Source: Tetradesmus obliquus (taxonomy: Eukaryota; Chlorophyta; Chlorophyceae; Sphaeropleales; Scenedesmaceae). From it: DNA of 64,000 bases. Of the stretch, positions 12,132 through 24,131 are shown one piece after another; within the stretch, counting starts at the first letter, position 1; every line of letters begins with the position of its first letter. Below the pieces are notes generated by a model. The model was given only the letters and a program-made list of their open reading frames with translations. It ran no database searches and was not told the DNA's origin. The translations under genes were made by a program, and so were the position numbers. Where the stretch lies: positions 4,131,001 through 4,195,000 of the forward strand of contig CP126206.1 in assembly GCA_030272155.1 (NCBI GenBank). The letters run 5' to 3'.

Positions 12132-14363
12132 CTACTGCTGTCCCGGGTGCACCACCCGCCTCACTCTGCCTCCCGCCTTGTGATACCGTATACCTCCCCA
12201 CATGATATGATCACAGACAAAGCAGTACGCCATGCAAAACAGCAGCAGCGCATTCTCCAGCACCCAGCCCAACCACAGCAAGGCGAGGCTCAGCTGCGGC
12301 CGCAAAACCTCGTCACTCGCCCCAGGTGACAAAACCCTGAACAGCCGCAGCACCTGCCGCACCATGTACTGAATTGCCAGCAGGGAAGATGCATTCAAGG
12401 CGATGAACAGCCAGGTGCTGAAAGAGGTACAGCTCAGCAGCAGCTGCTGCCAGTGTACGACACTATCACTCATCATCATGTTACTCATCAAGCCATAGCA
12501 TCAACGCCATCGGCCCCGCGCCCCAATGGAGCGGCAACTACACCCTCGTGTTTGCAAGCATTACGCACACCCCAAGCCCTTTCAAAAAAATCAGCAATGA
12601 ACCTAAACACCAGTAACCTAACAGAACCCCAAGCATCATCCGACACAAACCGCTTCACCTTCACCTCAGCATCTGTAATAGACAACAAGTTACGCAATTT
12701 TGCAGCGCAACCAGACAAAGCCCTAATCTCATTAAACATCTCATCTCTTTGCACAGACGTCGCAGCACAATCAAACAACAAATGTGACAATGACTCCACA
12801 CCAGCACCACACGCCGGACATGCTGTATTACCATTAGCTCGCCTGCCACCATAACGACTGGACCAGTCGCACCAGGTGCGTTCATGTACAGCCAAGCAAC
12901 CCAAACGCACACGCATCATCAACTCGACACCACGTGTAGGCGCCCCAGACCGCAAAAAAGGCCTGACCCGCTTAAACGTCATAACATCAGCATGTTTTGG
13001 GTGCACATGCGTGATGTAACTCAACAAAGTGGAATGCTCCAGCGATTCATACATTATCCTATCTGCATGCAACTTCTTGATCTGCCCTGAAATGTGACTC
13101 TTGCAGCAACTTGCACGCCCTGCCGCTGTCTCTACATTCACACCATACTTGCACAATAGACTCTGCACATACTTGTGCCACGGAGTTACTACCATTGCTC
13201 CAGTCGAACGCCTCCACTCTGCAGAGAAAACTTGCTTTGGCAGTCTAACACCATCCATGCGCTGTATCCTGAAATAGTACTCCATAGCTCGCTGATGTAA
13301 CCACATATGCAAAGGCTTCACACCCCATTCAGCCAAAACAGCCGAGGAACACGGACGCTCCTTGCCACAGCGCATTGCACACTTAATTATGTCTGTCTGC
13401 ACCTGATCAATCTGTTGCAGCTGCCTAGCTGTTAACGGGAACCACACTTCACTGCCGTACTCCACAACTGGACGAATGCAGGTCAACAGCACAATACGCT
13501 TCACTTCAACACTGATATGACGGCTCTTCCATATGGGCATAAGCCCAGCTTTCAAACTCTGCACTTTGGCAAGCATTTTGTCAAAATGCGTACTCCAATT
13601 GCATGCGTTGTTGAACCACAAACCAAGATAGCAATATTCTGAAACGACTGGCACAGGAGCATCATTCCATATGATGCCAGAGTCAACCAGCTGACTACGC
13701 TGGCTGCGCTGACGACCTGGCAAGATGTGCATGACTGCAGACTTGGAACTGTTGAGCTTAAAGCGCCACTTGCAACTGTACTCATACACGGTTGCAGCAA
13801 CGGCTTGAACTTCAGACAGAGAACCACACACAACAACAAAATCATCTGCCTGCATGGCAGCCACAACCTGGCCAGCAGCTTCGTCAGATGGACCTAGTAG
13901 CGTTATGCCGGGGTGTTTTGCATGCACCTCACGCAACAGGTCATCAATGAAAAACAGGTACTATGTGGGGGAGATGACATCACCCTCATGCAAGCCAAGA
14001 TCGCATGAAAAGCTGTCAGCGACGCAACCTTCATGAGAAACCACACGACGAGCGCCCTGATATAAGTTATACAGCACCCGGAACATCTTTCCTCGTACAC
14101 CCTTCTCCCAGAGTTTGTAGAACAACCCATCAAGCCAGACAGTGGGAAAGGCTTTGTAGGTGTCAACATAAAGCACATATGATTCCTTCCCCTCCGCTTT
14201 CCTTCCACACAAGATCTCACTTAGCACGCTCTGGTGATCTGCACAGCTGCGCTTGGGCCTGAAACCATTCTGGCTTTCATGCAGCAACGGTGCTGCTGCC
14301 GTGGCAGCAGCAGTTGCTCGTGGTGGACCTGCTGGCTGCTGCTGCTGTGACTGTTGTTGCTGC

Positions 14364-14405
<42 letters not shown>

Positions 14406-14740
14406 CCTGTCTGCTGGCTGTGGTGCTGCGGCAGCAATTCGCCCTCTGCAAACACTATCACTGCTGCTGCTGCTGCTGCCACTGTTCCTTGTCCAGCTAC
14501 TAAAAGAGGTACAGCTCAGCAGCAGCTGCTGCCAGCCCACCACACTATCACTGCTGCTGTTGCTTGTCCCACTGCAGAGTGCCGGCCCTGCTGCCGCCAG
14601 CAGCAGCAGCAGCAGCTGCAGGATGGTGGCTGCTGCTGCTGCCGTGAACACTGCGGAGCCGTAGCTGTGGGCCAGCATCATGCCGTGGTTCAGGGTTTTG
14701 TTGCGGGGGGTGACGTAGGTGTTGAGCAGGGGCGCAACTA
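12132..14740 (-). repeat. Second copy of the glucosyltransferase last exon, split by a retroelement
   Basis: Minus-strand 14740-14452 repeats the start of the last exon (MMLAHSYGSAVFTAAAA onward) with an internal duplication of the LLLSCTSF segment. After the retroelement, 12470-12132 continues to the C-terminal block CDHIMWGGIRYHKAGGRVRR and a stop. It lies downstream of the intact last exon (15307-14746), so it is one more downstream copy of a terminal exon with its stop codon. Confidence 0.8.
12471..14451 (-). mobile_element. 5'-truncated LINE-type non-LTR retrotransposon
   Basis: One minus-strand frame holds reverse transcriptase blocks in order: QNGFRPKRSCADH, YVLYVDTYKAF, GLHEGDVISP, then the catalytic QADDFVVV, a thumb/connection region and a C-terminal CPACGAGV....HLLFDC zinc-binding motif; stop at 12488-12490. 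A TAG at 13961-13963 interrupts the frame between the GDVISP and YLFFIDDL blocks, so this copy cannot make the full enzyme without readthrough. The endonuclease and N-terminal RT are absent; a poly-Gln-coding CAG tract (about 14335-14405) takes their place. The 11-base ACACTATCACT at 12460-12470 and 14452-14462 is a likely target-site duplication. The 3' end is a very short ATG-rich tail, as in some LINE clades with microsatellite tails. Clade not assigned. Confidence 0.85.
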
Positions 14741-15359
14741 CTATGCTACTGCTGCCCCGGGTGCACCACCCGCCTCACTCTGCCTCCCGCCTTATGGTAC
14801 CTAATACCTCCCCACACAATATGATCGCAGAAAAAGCAGTACGCGATGCAAAACGGCAGCAGCGCATTCTCCAGCACCCAGCCCAGCCACAGCAATCCGA
14901 GGTTTAGCTGCGGCCGCAAAACCTCGTCACTCGCAGCCGGTGACAAAACCCTAAACAGCCGCAGCACCTGCCGCACCATGTACTGCACTGCCAGCAGGGA
15001 TGATGCATTCAAGCCGATGAACAGCCAGGTGCTGAAAGAGGTACAGCTCAGCAGCAGCTGCTGCCCCTGTACGACACTATCACCATCGCTGCTGCTGCTG
15101 CTGCTTGTCCCACTGCAGAGTGCCGGCCCTGCTGCCGCCAGCAGCAGCAGCAGCAGCAGCAGCTGCAGGCTGGTGGCTGCTGCTGCTGCTGTGAACACTG
15201 CGGAGCCGTAGCTGTGGGCCAGCATCATGCTGTGATTCAGGGTTTTGTTGCGGGGGGTGGCGTAGGTGTCAAGGACATACAGCTGCCGCCGCAGATAATT
15301 CCAGTACCTGCGCATTTATGAGACGGCATATGCAGGGTTCAGGGTTTAGTATAGGGTTC

Positions 15360-15780
15360 AGGGTTTTGCTGCGGGGGCTGGCGTAGGTGTCAAGGACATA
15401 CAGCTGCCGCCGCAGGTAGTTCCAGTACCTGTGGCGCAGGCACAAGCAGCACATGCGGGGTTTAGGGATCAGGGTTTAGTTGCGTGACTGCTTGTCCAGC
15501 ACATACAGCCGCCGCCGCAGGTGATCCCATTACCTGCACGGTCATGCGCTGGAACATGCAGGGTTTAGGCTATGGTGTGGTTAAGGGTTTTGTTGCGGGG
15601 GCTGGCATAGGTGTCCAACACGTACAGCTGCCGCTGCCGGTAATTTCAGTACCTGAGGCACAGGAACAAGCAGCACAAGCAGCACATGCGGGGTTTAGAA
15701 ACCAGGGTTTAGTTGCGGGTGCGTGACTGCTTGTTCAGCACTCACAGCTGCCGCCGCATGTAGTTTGAAAGGTTTAGGGT
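15360..15780 (-). repeat. Copies of the 5' half of L1 exon E8
   Basis: Upstream (transcriptionally) of intact E8 lie about four copies of the YWNYLRRQLYVLDTYA start with an acceptor, near 15425, 15530, 15645 and 15760, spaced about 105-120 bases. Each is followed by TTTAGGG-like sequence. They decay with distance; the 15530 and 15760 copies retain mainly the RRQL part. Confidence 0.8.
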
Positions 15781-15944
15781 TTGAATTGGGTGTTTTTTTG
15801 CCACAAACCCTAATGTGGCTGATGCAATAAACACTCACAGCTGTCTTATGTGGCATAGCATATACCCCACGCATTGCCAGTAAAATTGTTTTATGTGGCA
15901 TAGCATATACCCCACGCATTGCCAGTAAAATGCCACTCACTGCT

Positions 15945-16700
15945 TTGCCGTGTAGGTGGCTGGCAGCTGCTGTGCGAAGTAGGCCGAGGCAGGCATGCTA
16001 ATTCATGTTGAAACAAGGTAGCACACAGTGGGATAGAATAAACAAGGCAATTTCTGAGTCATTACAACTCACTGCTGGTCTGTGTAGGTGGGCGGCAGCT
16101 GCTGCGGGAAGTAGGCCGAGGCAGGCATGCCAATAAAAATTGACAGGGTAGCAGACAACCGATCAACAAACAAGAATAGCAGCACCCGCAGCACCACTCA
16201 CTGCTTTGCTGTGTACGTGGCTGGCAGCTGCTGAGGGAAGTAGGCTGAGGCAGGCATGCCGATAGGCAGGCCATGCTCCGTGCAGAAAGCAGCCAGCAGC
16301 AGGTCATCCGAGTAGCCGCCCTGCCGCCACACCTGCAGCAAAAATACAAACAGCAGTTTGATTACTTTCTGCCGAGTTGGTTGAAAACCATGTGTGTAGA
16401 GCAAGCCTGTATGACCGTGCTCCGTGCAGAAAGCAGCAGATAATCCGAACAGCCGCCCTGCCGCCACACCTGCAGCCATGAAGGCAAAATGCAGATTCTG
16501 CTGCTGGTTGAAAGGTTCACGTTGGATTTGAAGGCGCTAGCAGCAGGTCGTCAGAGCAGCCGCCCTGCCGCCACACCTGCAGCAACGTACAGCAGCGGTA
16601 CACACAGCTTCAAGTACATGGGCCATATGCATAGCAAGCATGCGGGCATGCCGATAGGCAGGCCGTGCTCCGTGCAACAGGCGGCCAGCAGCACAGCATC
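15945..16700 (-). repeat. Copies of both halves of L1 exon E7
   Basis: The 3' half (GMPASAYF.QQLP.TYT) with donor recurs downstream at about 16130-16080 and 15995-15950. The 5' half (VWRQGG.SD.LLL.AFCTEHG) with acceptor recurs upstream at about 16480-16410, 16580-16535 and 16690-16640. The last of these is fused directly to an E6 fragment. Confidence 0.8.
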
Positions 16701-17570
16701 TGAATAGCCGCAGCTCCTCCGCGCGCAGCAGCATGGCGCCTCCCCACACAAAACCACCCTGCTCTCCTGAAGCTAGGCAGTGTACATTCAGACCCACCCC
16801 ACTTTGCTGGAAATACCAACTGTAGCTCGCCTGCTTTCATCAGCACCCACCTGCAAGATGTTGGGCTTGCTGCTCACGCTCCTGCCGCCAGTTGCTGCTG
16901 CCGCTGCCTCCTCTGCTGCTTTCTGCAGCTCATCCGCCCGCAGCAGCATGGCCCCTCCCCACACAAAACCACCTCTGCCAGCCACACCACACAGCCTGTG
17001 AAGCTAGGCAGTAGTGTGCTAGAAACCCGCCCCGCTTTGCTGCAGCTGCCACCTCACTTAAATTCGATCAATACACAAAGTTGCAGATCCGCACCCACCT
17101 GCAGTATGTTGGGCTTACTGCTCAAGCCACCGCCACCAGCAGCAGCAGCTGCTGCTGCTGCCTCCTCTGCTGCTGCCTTTCTCAGCTTGTCAGCGCGCAG
17201 CAGCATGGCCCCTCCCCACACAAAGCCACCTCTGTCAGCAACAGAAAAGCCGATCAGCAGAGGCAGGTGGTAGGAGGCGGCAGCGTACGCCAGCAGCCTG
17301 CCCCACCAGCTGCTGCTGCTGTTGCCGCCGCTGCTGCTGCTGCTTGGTGCGGCAACAAGGTCGAAGGGGTAGCCTGTGCAGGCGTGGCGTGGCAACACAG
17401 ACACAATTATGTCACGGAATGCATCCGGCACACGCAGTAAATCCCATCCAGGAATGTAGATACAACGTACGGCTACCTGAAGGGGCAGCCTGCACAGGCG
17501 TAGCGACACAGACACAGCACCATCAGGCGGTGTCGGGACCCACAGCTGACTGCCCACCATGAAAGAGGTG
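16690..17570 (-). repeat. Copies of halves of L1 exon E6
   Basis: 3'-half copies (GGFVWGGAMLLRAEEL and relatives) lie downstream of intact E6 at about 16985-16857 and 16770-16690. A short 5'-half copy with acceptor (TGTGCAG then GCTGCCCCTTCAGG) lies upstream near 17490-17450. Confidence 0.7.
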
Positions 17571-17764
17571 CAGCGCCACGTCATGGTTCAGCACACAAAC
17601 CAAGAGGTTATCATGCAAAGTTCACAACCAAGAACTGAACAGCAACATCTTCACATCTAGGGGATTGCACCCAGAAGGTCCCACCCAGAGGTTTGCACTT
17701 CACAGTTCCCACCCAGAACTTCCCACCCACGTGTGGCCATGAACAGCTGCGGGTCAGCTTCCAA

Positions 17765-20700
17765 CACTCTGCCAACAGGGGGCTTCGCATACCCTTCGCA
17801 TACCCTTCGCAGGCTCTTGCGAACTTCTCATGTGTTGCGAAGGGATTATGCGAAGCTAGCTGTACGGCTTGAAGGACAGCAGAAGCGTGTAGTGCTCATC
17901 AATTTATGGCTCTGACTGCTTGCGAACACTACTGGCAACATTCCAAGGTGCTTGTCTGTGAGTTTGGCACAGCTGTCTAGGGAAGGCCCCTTGCTGCTTG
18001 CGGAGGCGTTCGCGAACATGCCAGTGATCTTCCTCAGAGTACCTTGCAGCCACGCCAAACGCATCTCTCCATCACTTGCAAACTTACAGAGTCAAACACG
18101 CGGCAAGCAGCTTTCACGGCATAGCTGCAAAAGCAGAACACCTGCACTGGTAGTGTTCAATGAACAACGCAGATGCTACCTCTGGTTTTACTTTGCGTCA
18201 AAGTTTTTAGGACAAACATACTAACGATTATTAACCGTTGTTGAAGTGATCGCCGCTCTGAGTACCACGGCTGTCATGTGTCATAATACAAACAAAGAAG
18301 GTGTCAAAACATACATTGATGAATGCTGAACGTTCGAGAAAAATGACTGTTTCTGCTGGGTTGTCAACAAAATTGATTGATCGCAGCCGTTGCAGATGAG
18401 CTGCACACCGCAGTTGCGTGTGGTGCGTGTGGTTGCAGAAATGCAGGCGAGCAACTGTGATGGCAGCTCCATTTTTGATGTTGTCACGGCATTCTTCTGA
18501 TGCTGTGGCGTCCTCCTCTCATATCGCTGTGGACGTCTGCGGGGTGGCGAGCAGCAGGAGCAGCAGCTGCAGCAGCGCCGTGCATCCCGCAGGACAGTGT
18601 TCGTTGATCTACGCGCTGGGACCTTTTCAACGACCATCGTTCAAAAGCTCAGAGCTTTCATCCTGTCATGGTGAGCCACATACGGTCAGCTAGGCTGCAG
18701 CTGGAAGGGCAGCATCATCTGTAGGGCTGCAACATGCCGTCTGCTGCTGCCAATGAGGCAGGCACTCAGCAGATGCAGCAGTGCAGCATTGAGATGGCTG
18801 TGATACTGGACCAAGATTGAAAGTAACATTTCCATCAGCCATGGCGTGCTGCCTCAAAGACTGGCTGCTGGTTTCAGAGAGGTGCTTCTGTGCATCACAT
18901 GCGCTGTTGTTGCTTTGTGCAGGCAGTAGCCAGCTGCTCGTCCTGCAACCTGGCTTGACAGGTACGCTCTGAAAGGGCATCATACAGTTGGCACTGGTAG
19001 CAGTTGCTCACACTGTGTGGCTTCTGCTGTTGCTGCTGCAGCTGCAAGTGACAGATCTGCGACGCGCAGGCAGACATGCACCAAACTTTACAGCAGATGC
19101 AGAGCAGAACACCCTGCATGGCATGCTGGCTACCAGCCGATAGATAGAGGTGGCGCCGTGAGCAATCAACCAACAGTTGTGTTCCGTCGCATGCTGTTGC
19201 TGTTCTGCAGTGTTGGCACTGCTAAGACACCTGGGACGCTGGTCAAGGCGCAAAAGAAGCACAGCTTATCTCGCCAACAGGATGTTGCTTGTACCCCTGG
19301 TGAGCTTGCAGGCTGGAGAGTGCTGTTGTAAGCGGGTTGCCCAAATCAACAAGCCGCAGCTGCAACCTTGTTCACTGCAACACTGCATCGACTGTCATGC
19401 ATGTAAACATGGGCAGTCTAGCATGTGTTGCAGTGCACTGCGCATGTGTTAGATTCTAAGAAGGCTGGGATTTCAATGCAAGTGGGCCTGTGGATCGCAG
19501 GGGTTGATGCTGGCAGCACAGGTGCTACATGCTGTCAGCTGCTTGCGGGTATCAAATGCAGTTGGTGTTGTGCTGCTGCACTGCTGCAGGTGCAAGGCAG
19601 AGGCTGTGGTCGTGGACTAGCAGGCTACGCTGCGGGCTGTCCAAGCAGTTGTGCAAACTACAAGCCAGTAGTTTGTGGTGCTGTGCGCGCCAGCTGTGTG
19701 GAGAGATACGCAATGTCACCAGTAGTGCAGCAGCAGCATCATGTTGTCTGCCATGCACTCCTGTGGAGGGCAGATGCTGTGTGTTACGCCAGTGATTTGG
19801 ACAGTCTAGAGTGGTGGCAGAGCATGGCATGCAGTGGTTGTGGCCTGCATGCTGCACTCTGGCGACAGGGACTTCACAAAGCCGTCGCAAATAGTTCATC
19901 AGCCCGCGTTTGCATGACGAGTGCGATGTACTGGGCATGATGGCCACATGGTTGATGAGAAGGCGTGTACACCACACTTGGCAGTGCACTAGCATACGGC
20001 CCACAGGGTGTATGCTTGTTGTTCTGCTCACTGAACGATCTTGCATATGCCAGTGGTTGGTGCATCTTGATGCAAGTGGCACTGCTGCCAATGCTTGTGG
20101 TGCAGTGGTCACTGCATCATGATACAGGTACTTGTGATCCATAAGTTTTGCTTCAACTGGTACTTGAATGTGCAGTGGCAATTGCACGGTATGCACTGAG
20201 CAGTACAGGCTGACACACACCGATGTGTGTTCCAGTGCTATGTTGCAACATATTGCACAGCAGCTGCAGCTCAGCAGCCTGCAGTTCTAAGTTGCACAGC
20301 AACTGCCACTGCTCATATGCTTGCGCGAAGGTATGATACAGCCATTGCATGTGCATGGTTGTGAGTGGATGACCTTATCTGGGTTTGTAGTGTTGGACAG
20401 CAGATGTACTGACTTGGCTATGCAGCTGTATGTGTGCACCTGCAGCAGACCATGTTCTGCAGTAGGTGCGCACCTATGGCTGTGCATGCACAGCCAAGGA
20501 CCACTGCTATGGGCTACTGGGACAGCAAGCAATGTGCATGCACCTTTGTTGTGATAATAATTATATCATACACTATAATACGGCATGGTCTGTGGTCTTT
20601 ATAACATAAATGCAACACTGTTCACAGCAACATTCACAAAAAGTGTTCACACGAAGTTCACACGCTGTTCACAAAAAAACCGAGTGATGCCACAAAACCA

Positions 20701-20800
20701 TTCACCAAGGGGTTCGCAAAAACGTTCATAAAGTATATATTGTGAACGTTTTCGCGAATTTTTTTGCGACGGGTTTGCGAAGTCACCCGTCGGTGCAGTG
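17765..20800. mobile_element. CACTA-like DNA transposon, non-autonomous, 3,036 bp
   Basis: The left end reads CACTCTGCCAACAGGGGG then CTTCGCATACCC. The reverse complement of the right end reads CACTGCACCGACGGGTGA then CTTCGCAAACCC; about 28 of the first 38 bases agree. CAA flanks both sides (17762-17764, 20801-20803). Removing the element and one CAA restores a 26-base stretch of a downstream E5 copy at exactly the length seen in other E5 copies. Arrays of TTCGCA/TGCGAA and TTCGCGAA motifs lie inside both ends, as in CACTA/EnSpm elements, which also make 3-bp duplications. No transposase is recognised among the interior frames (for example 19425-19940 plus or 19552-20220 minus). Confidence 0.65.
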
Positions 20801-20869
20801 CAATGCCTCCACCAGCTGGCTCAGGCTCAGCGGGTGCAGCGCCATGTCATCATCCAGCACAGCCACTCG

Positions 20870-21205
20870 GCAATTCACACTCCGAAGATCACGTAAAAAC
20901 TTCACACACCCAGAAGTTCACGTAAAAACTTAACACTAAGAGGACAGCATCCAGAAGTTCACACCCAGAAGTTCACAGCCAAAAACTTGCACAAAACATT
21001 GCCACGTCATCATCCAGCACAGCCACTCGGCAATTCACACTCAGAAGTTCACACCCAGAAGTTCACACATAGAACTTCACACGAAGCGGACCGCATCCAG
21101 AAGTTCACGGCACAAAGTATTGCCACGCAGAGAAACAATTGTTTCAATCCAGAAGTTCACACCTAAAAGTCTCCATGCCAAAGTTCACACCCAGAACTTC
21201 ACCCA
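20870..21205. repeat. Repeats of AGAAGTTCACACCC
   Basis: Intron sequence between an E5 3'-half copy (about 20870-20801) and intact E5 is built of degenerate AGAAGTTCACACCC units. The same motif family fills 17640-17730 and the L2 interval 33640-34740, so it is a shared intron repeat of both loci. Confidence 0.75.
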
Positions 21206-21206
21206 C

Positions 21207-21526
21207 CTGTGGCCATGAACAGCTGTGAATCAGCTTCCATTTCATCGACCATCTGACAGAGGCTCAGCGGGTGCAGCGCCACGTCATCATCCAGCACAGC
21301 CACGTAGCCGCCGCTGCTGCTGCTGCTGCTGCTGCTGTTGCTGTCAAGGCTGCCACTGCCCCATGTTGTCGTGCTGTTGCTGGGATAATGGGTGTTGTGG
21401 TGCTGCTGGTGGTGGTCCAGCTGCTGCTGCTGCTGCTGCTGCTGGTGGCCTTGCAGGACAGACTGCTGCTGCTGCTGGTGCTGCTGCTGCATGGCTGCCA
21501 GTGCCACCTCGATGCCTCCTAGGACG
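21207..21526 (-). other. L1 exon E5, GT21 DDD-motif exon
   Basis: Starts NVLGGIEVALAAMQ, then a Gln-rich insert, Ser-rich run, and YVAVLDDDVALHPLSLCQMV ending at MATG with a GTGGGT donor. At 320 nt it starts and ends in the same phases as the 602-nt L2 exon; the length difference is all in the Gln/Ser-coding insert, so the insert varies while phase is kept. Confidence 0.8.
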
Positions 21527-21703
21527 CTGCGCAACAGACAGACAAGCAGCAAGAGCTGCAGCCGCTCAGCTACATGCCCCTGGGCTAGGGTTTAGTTACA
21601 CACACACAAATTCAACCCTAAACCCTACATGCGCCTGGGCTCCATGACCTTGAGGGTGTCGCAGGTGCCCAGTCAGCCAATGAGCTGTGGTGAGGTTGCA
21701 GCT

Positions 21704-21765
21704 TTAGGGTTGAACCCCCAACTCTAACCCCTAACCCTAACCCCTAACCCTAAACCAAAACATGT
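21704..21765. repeat. Interstitial telomere-like CCCTAA tract
   Basis: CTTTAGGGTTGAACC is followed by CTAACCCCTAACCCTAACCC and CTAACCCTAAACC. This is the densest of several TTTAGGG/TTAGGG-like patches; others lie at about 15330-15370, 15760-15815 and 21590-21630. Confidence 0.8.
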
Positions 21766-21983
21766 GGTTGCAGCAACGCGAAGCACCAGGCTACGACAAG
21801 GTATGTGTGCACTCATTTGTGAGCAACAGTGACTGCCTTGCACAACCCTACTCACCCCTCTGCACATGCGGTTCCCGACGCGCGCACCCACACACAAAAG
21901 CCGCCGACCAGTTCGCTCAACTGCTTAGGGTTTAGGGTAAACCCTCAAGTGCAATCATTTCGTAAACAACACAGCACCACACT

Positions 21984-23588
21984 CACTTGTGTATCTTCTG
22001 GCTGCAGGAGGTAGCCAGGCCGGCGTCCACCAGCAGCACCCACTGCCCGGGGTACTGGATGATACAAAAAACACGCTCACTCCATCCCTCTGTTTCTGTG
22101 CCTATCAGGGTTGAGGGCTTAGGGTTCAGCGCCGCTCACTTTTGAATCTTCTGGCTGCAGCAGCTAGGCAGGCCGGCGTCAACCAGCAGCACCCACTGCC
22201 CAGGACACTGGATGATACAAACAAACACGCACACTCCCATCATTTGTTTCTATGCCTATTAGGGTTCAGCGCCGCTCACTTGTGTATCTTCTGGCTGCAG
22301 GATTGGGCCAGGCTGGCATCCACCAGCAGCACCCATTGCCAGGCAGCCCAGCTCTTTCCAACACCTGCTGCTGCTGCTGCTGCTTGCCGCCCTGCTGCTG
22401 CTGCTACTGGTGCTGCTGGCCCAGCATGTCGTTCAGCGCTGCCACTGCAGGGTCGGCAGCTGACTCCACCACAAAGACACTCCACATAACCACAAGCACA
22501 AACAGGCTCACTTGTGTATCTTCTGGCTGCAGGACTGGGCCAGACCAGCGCCAACCAGCAGCACCCATTGCCCGTTGCCCTGACGAGCCACAGCACCCTG
22601 CTGCTGCTGCTGCTGCTGGCTCAGCATGTCCTGCAGGGCTGCCGCTGCACGGTCGGCAGCTGACTCCACCACACAAACCAACACAATAACCACAAACAGG
22701 CTCACTTGTGAATCTTCTGGCTGCAGGATTGGGCCAGGTGGGCGTCAACCAGCAGCACCCACTGCCCGGGGCCCCTGGCGAGCCACTGCGCCCTGCTGCT
22801 GCTTGCTGCCTTGCTGCTGCTGCTACTGCTGCTGCTTGCTGCCTCGCTGCTGCTGCTGCAGGGTTGCTGCCTGACTCCACCACAAACACAGACGCTGAAT
22901 AGATCCACAACCACCAACCACACTCACTTGTGTATCTTCTGGCTGCAGGATTGGGCCAGGCCGGCGTCCACCAGCAGCACCCACTGCCCGGGGCCCCTGG
23001 CGAGCCACTGCGCCCTGCTGCTGCTTGCTGCCTTGCTGCTGCTGCTACTGCTGCTGCTTGCTGCCTCGCTGCTGCTGCTGCAGGGTTGCTGCCTGACTCC
23101 ACCACAAACACAGACGCTGAATAGATCCACAACCACCAACCACACTCACTTGTGTATCTTCTGGCTGCAGGATTGGGCCAGGCCGGCGTCCACCAGCAGC
23201 ACCCACTGCCCGGGGCCCCTGGCGAGCCACTGCGCCCTGCTGCTGCTTGCTGCCTTGCTGCTGCTGCTACTGCTGCTGCTTGCTGCCTCGCTGCTGCTGC
23301 TGCAGGGTTGCTGCCTGACTCCACCACAAACACAGACGCTGAATAGATCCACAACCACCAACCACACTCACTTGTGTATCTTCTGGCTGCAGGATTGGGC
23401 CAGGCCGGCGTCCACCAGCAGCACCCACTGCCCGGGGCCCCTGGCGAGCCACTGCGCGCTGCTGCTGCTTGCTGCCTTGCTGCTGCTGCTACTGCTGCTG
23501 CTTGCTGCCTCGCTGCTGCTGCTGCAGGGTTGCTGCCTGACTCCACCACAAACACAAACACACAAAAACAACAATCACCACACTCACT
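21984..23588 (-). repeat. Array of exon E4 copies, core period 222 bp
   Basis: The donor-side motif CTTGTGTATCTTCTGGCTGC recurs near 21984, 22136, 22275, 22509, 22701, 22924, 23146, 23368 and 23584. From 22701 to 23368 the period is 222 bases and copies are nearly identical. Copies nearest E5 keep only the 3' half. In the 222-bp copies the VVES start and the LLVDAGLAQSCSQKIHK end are in different frames, so they are not translatable as exon E4. Confidence 0.85.
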
Positions 23589-24050
23589 TGTGTATCTTTT
23601 GGCTGCAGGATTGGGCCAGGCCGGCGTCAACCAGCAGCACCCACTGCCCGGGGCCCTGGCGAGCAGCATGCAGCACACAGCCAGGCAACGCACTGGTAAA
23701 CACCTGCTGCTGCTGCTGCTTGTCGCCTTGCTGCTGCTGCTGCTGCTGCTGCTGGCTCAGCATTTCCTGCAGCGCTGCCACTGCAGGGTCGGCGGCTGAC
23801 TCCACGACGTAGCATGGCGCCTGCACACAGCCGCCCCACACAAGCTTGCCTCATTCACCTTAAGCTAGGCAGCCACGCAGCCGCCGCCGCCGCTGCTGCT
23901 GCTGCTGCTGCTGCTGATGCTGCTGATGCTGTCCAAGAGGCTGCCCGGCTGTCAGTGCTCTGCTTACAGTGTGAGTGCCGATCATGATACGGTCGCTGCC
24001 ACGGCTGTGTTGCTATTGCTGTTGTTGCTGGTGGAGCTGCCAGTTTGAGG

Positions 24051-24114
<64 letters not shown>
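24051..24114. repeat. (CTG) tract, about 21 units
   Basis: An uninterrupted CTG run, the longest in this part of the window. A shorter run lies at about 23891-23918. It sits between the L1 locus and the stop codon of the next minus-strand gene. Confidence 0.95.
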
Positions 24115-24115
<1 letters not shown>

Positions 24116-24131
24116 GCGCCGCTGCTTCATT

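Larger units (their letters stand above)
14746..23820 (-). pseudogene. 5'-truncated ceramide glucosyltransferase (GT21) locus L1
   Basis: Exons corresponding to the L2 gene occur in order on the minus strand: E4-like 23820-23588 (VVESAADPAVAALQEML, LLVDAGLAQSCSQKIHK), E5 21526-21207 (YVAVLDDDVALHP), E6 17373-17099 (GGFVWGGAMLLRAD), E7 16332-16202 (GGYSDDLLLAA) and E8 15307-14746. E7 (131 nt) and E8 (562 nt) have exactly the lengths of the L2 exons, and E5-E8 keep frame and phase. The E1-E3 exons (N-terminal membrane segment and PVKG block) are missing; upstream is a CTG tract and another gene's 3' end. E4 is one base longer than in L2, so its phase would not match. A CACTA-like element sits in the E6-E5 interval. 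I read it as a partial gene duplicate, perhaps recent because the frames remain open. Confidence 0.75.

Noticed and set aside
19425..20220. Frames of 171 (plus) and 222 (minus) residues inside the CACTA-like element
   Set aside because: No family features and no transposase motifs; they overlap each other on opposite strands.
22404..23693. 429-residue minus-strand open frame with a 74-residue period
   Set aside because: It is the 222-bp exon-copy array read through; the exon's own frame is broken in each unit and splice sites lie within.
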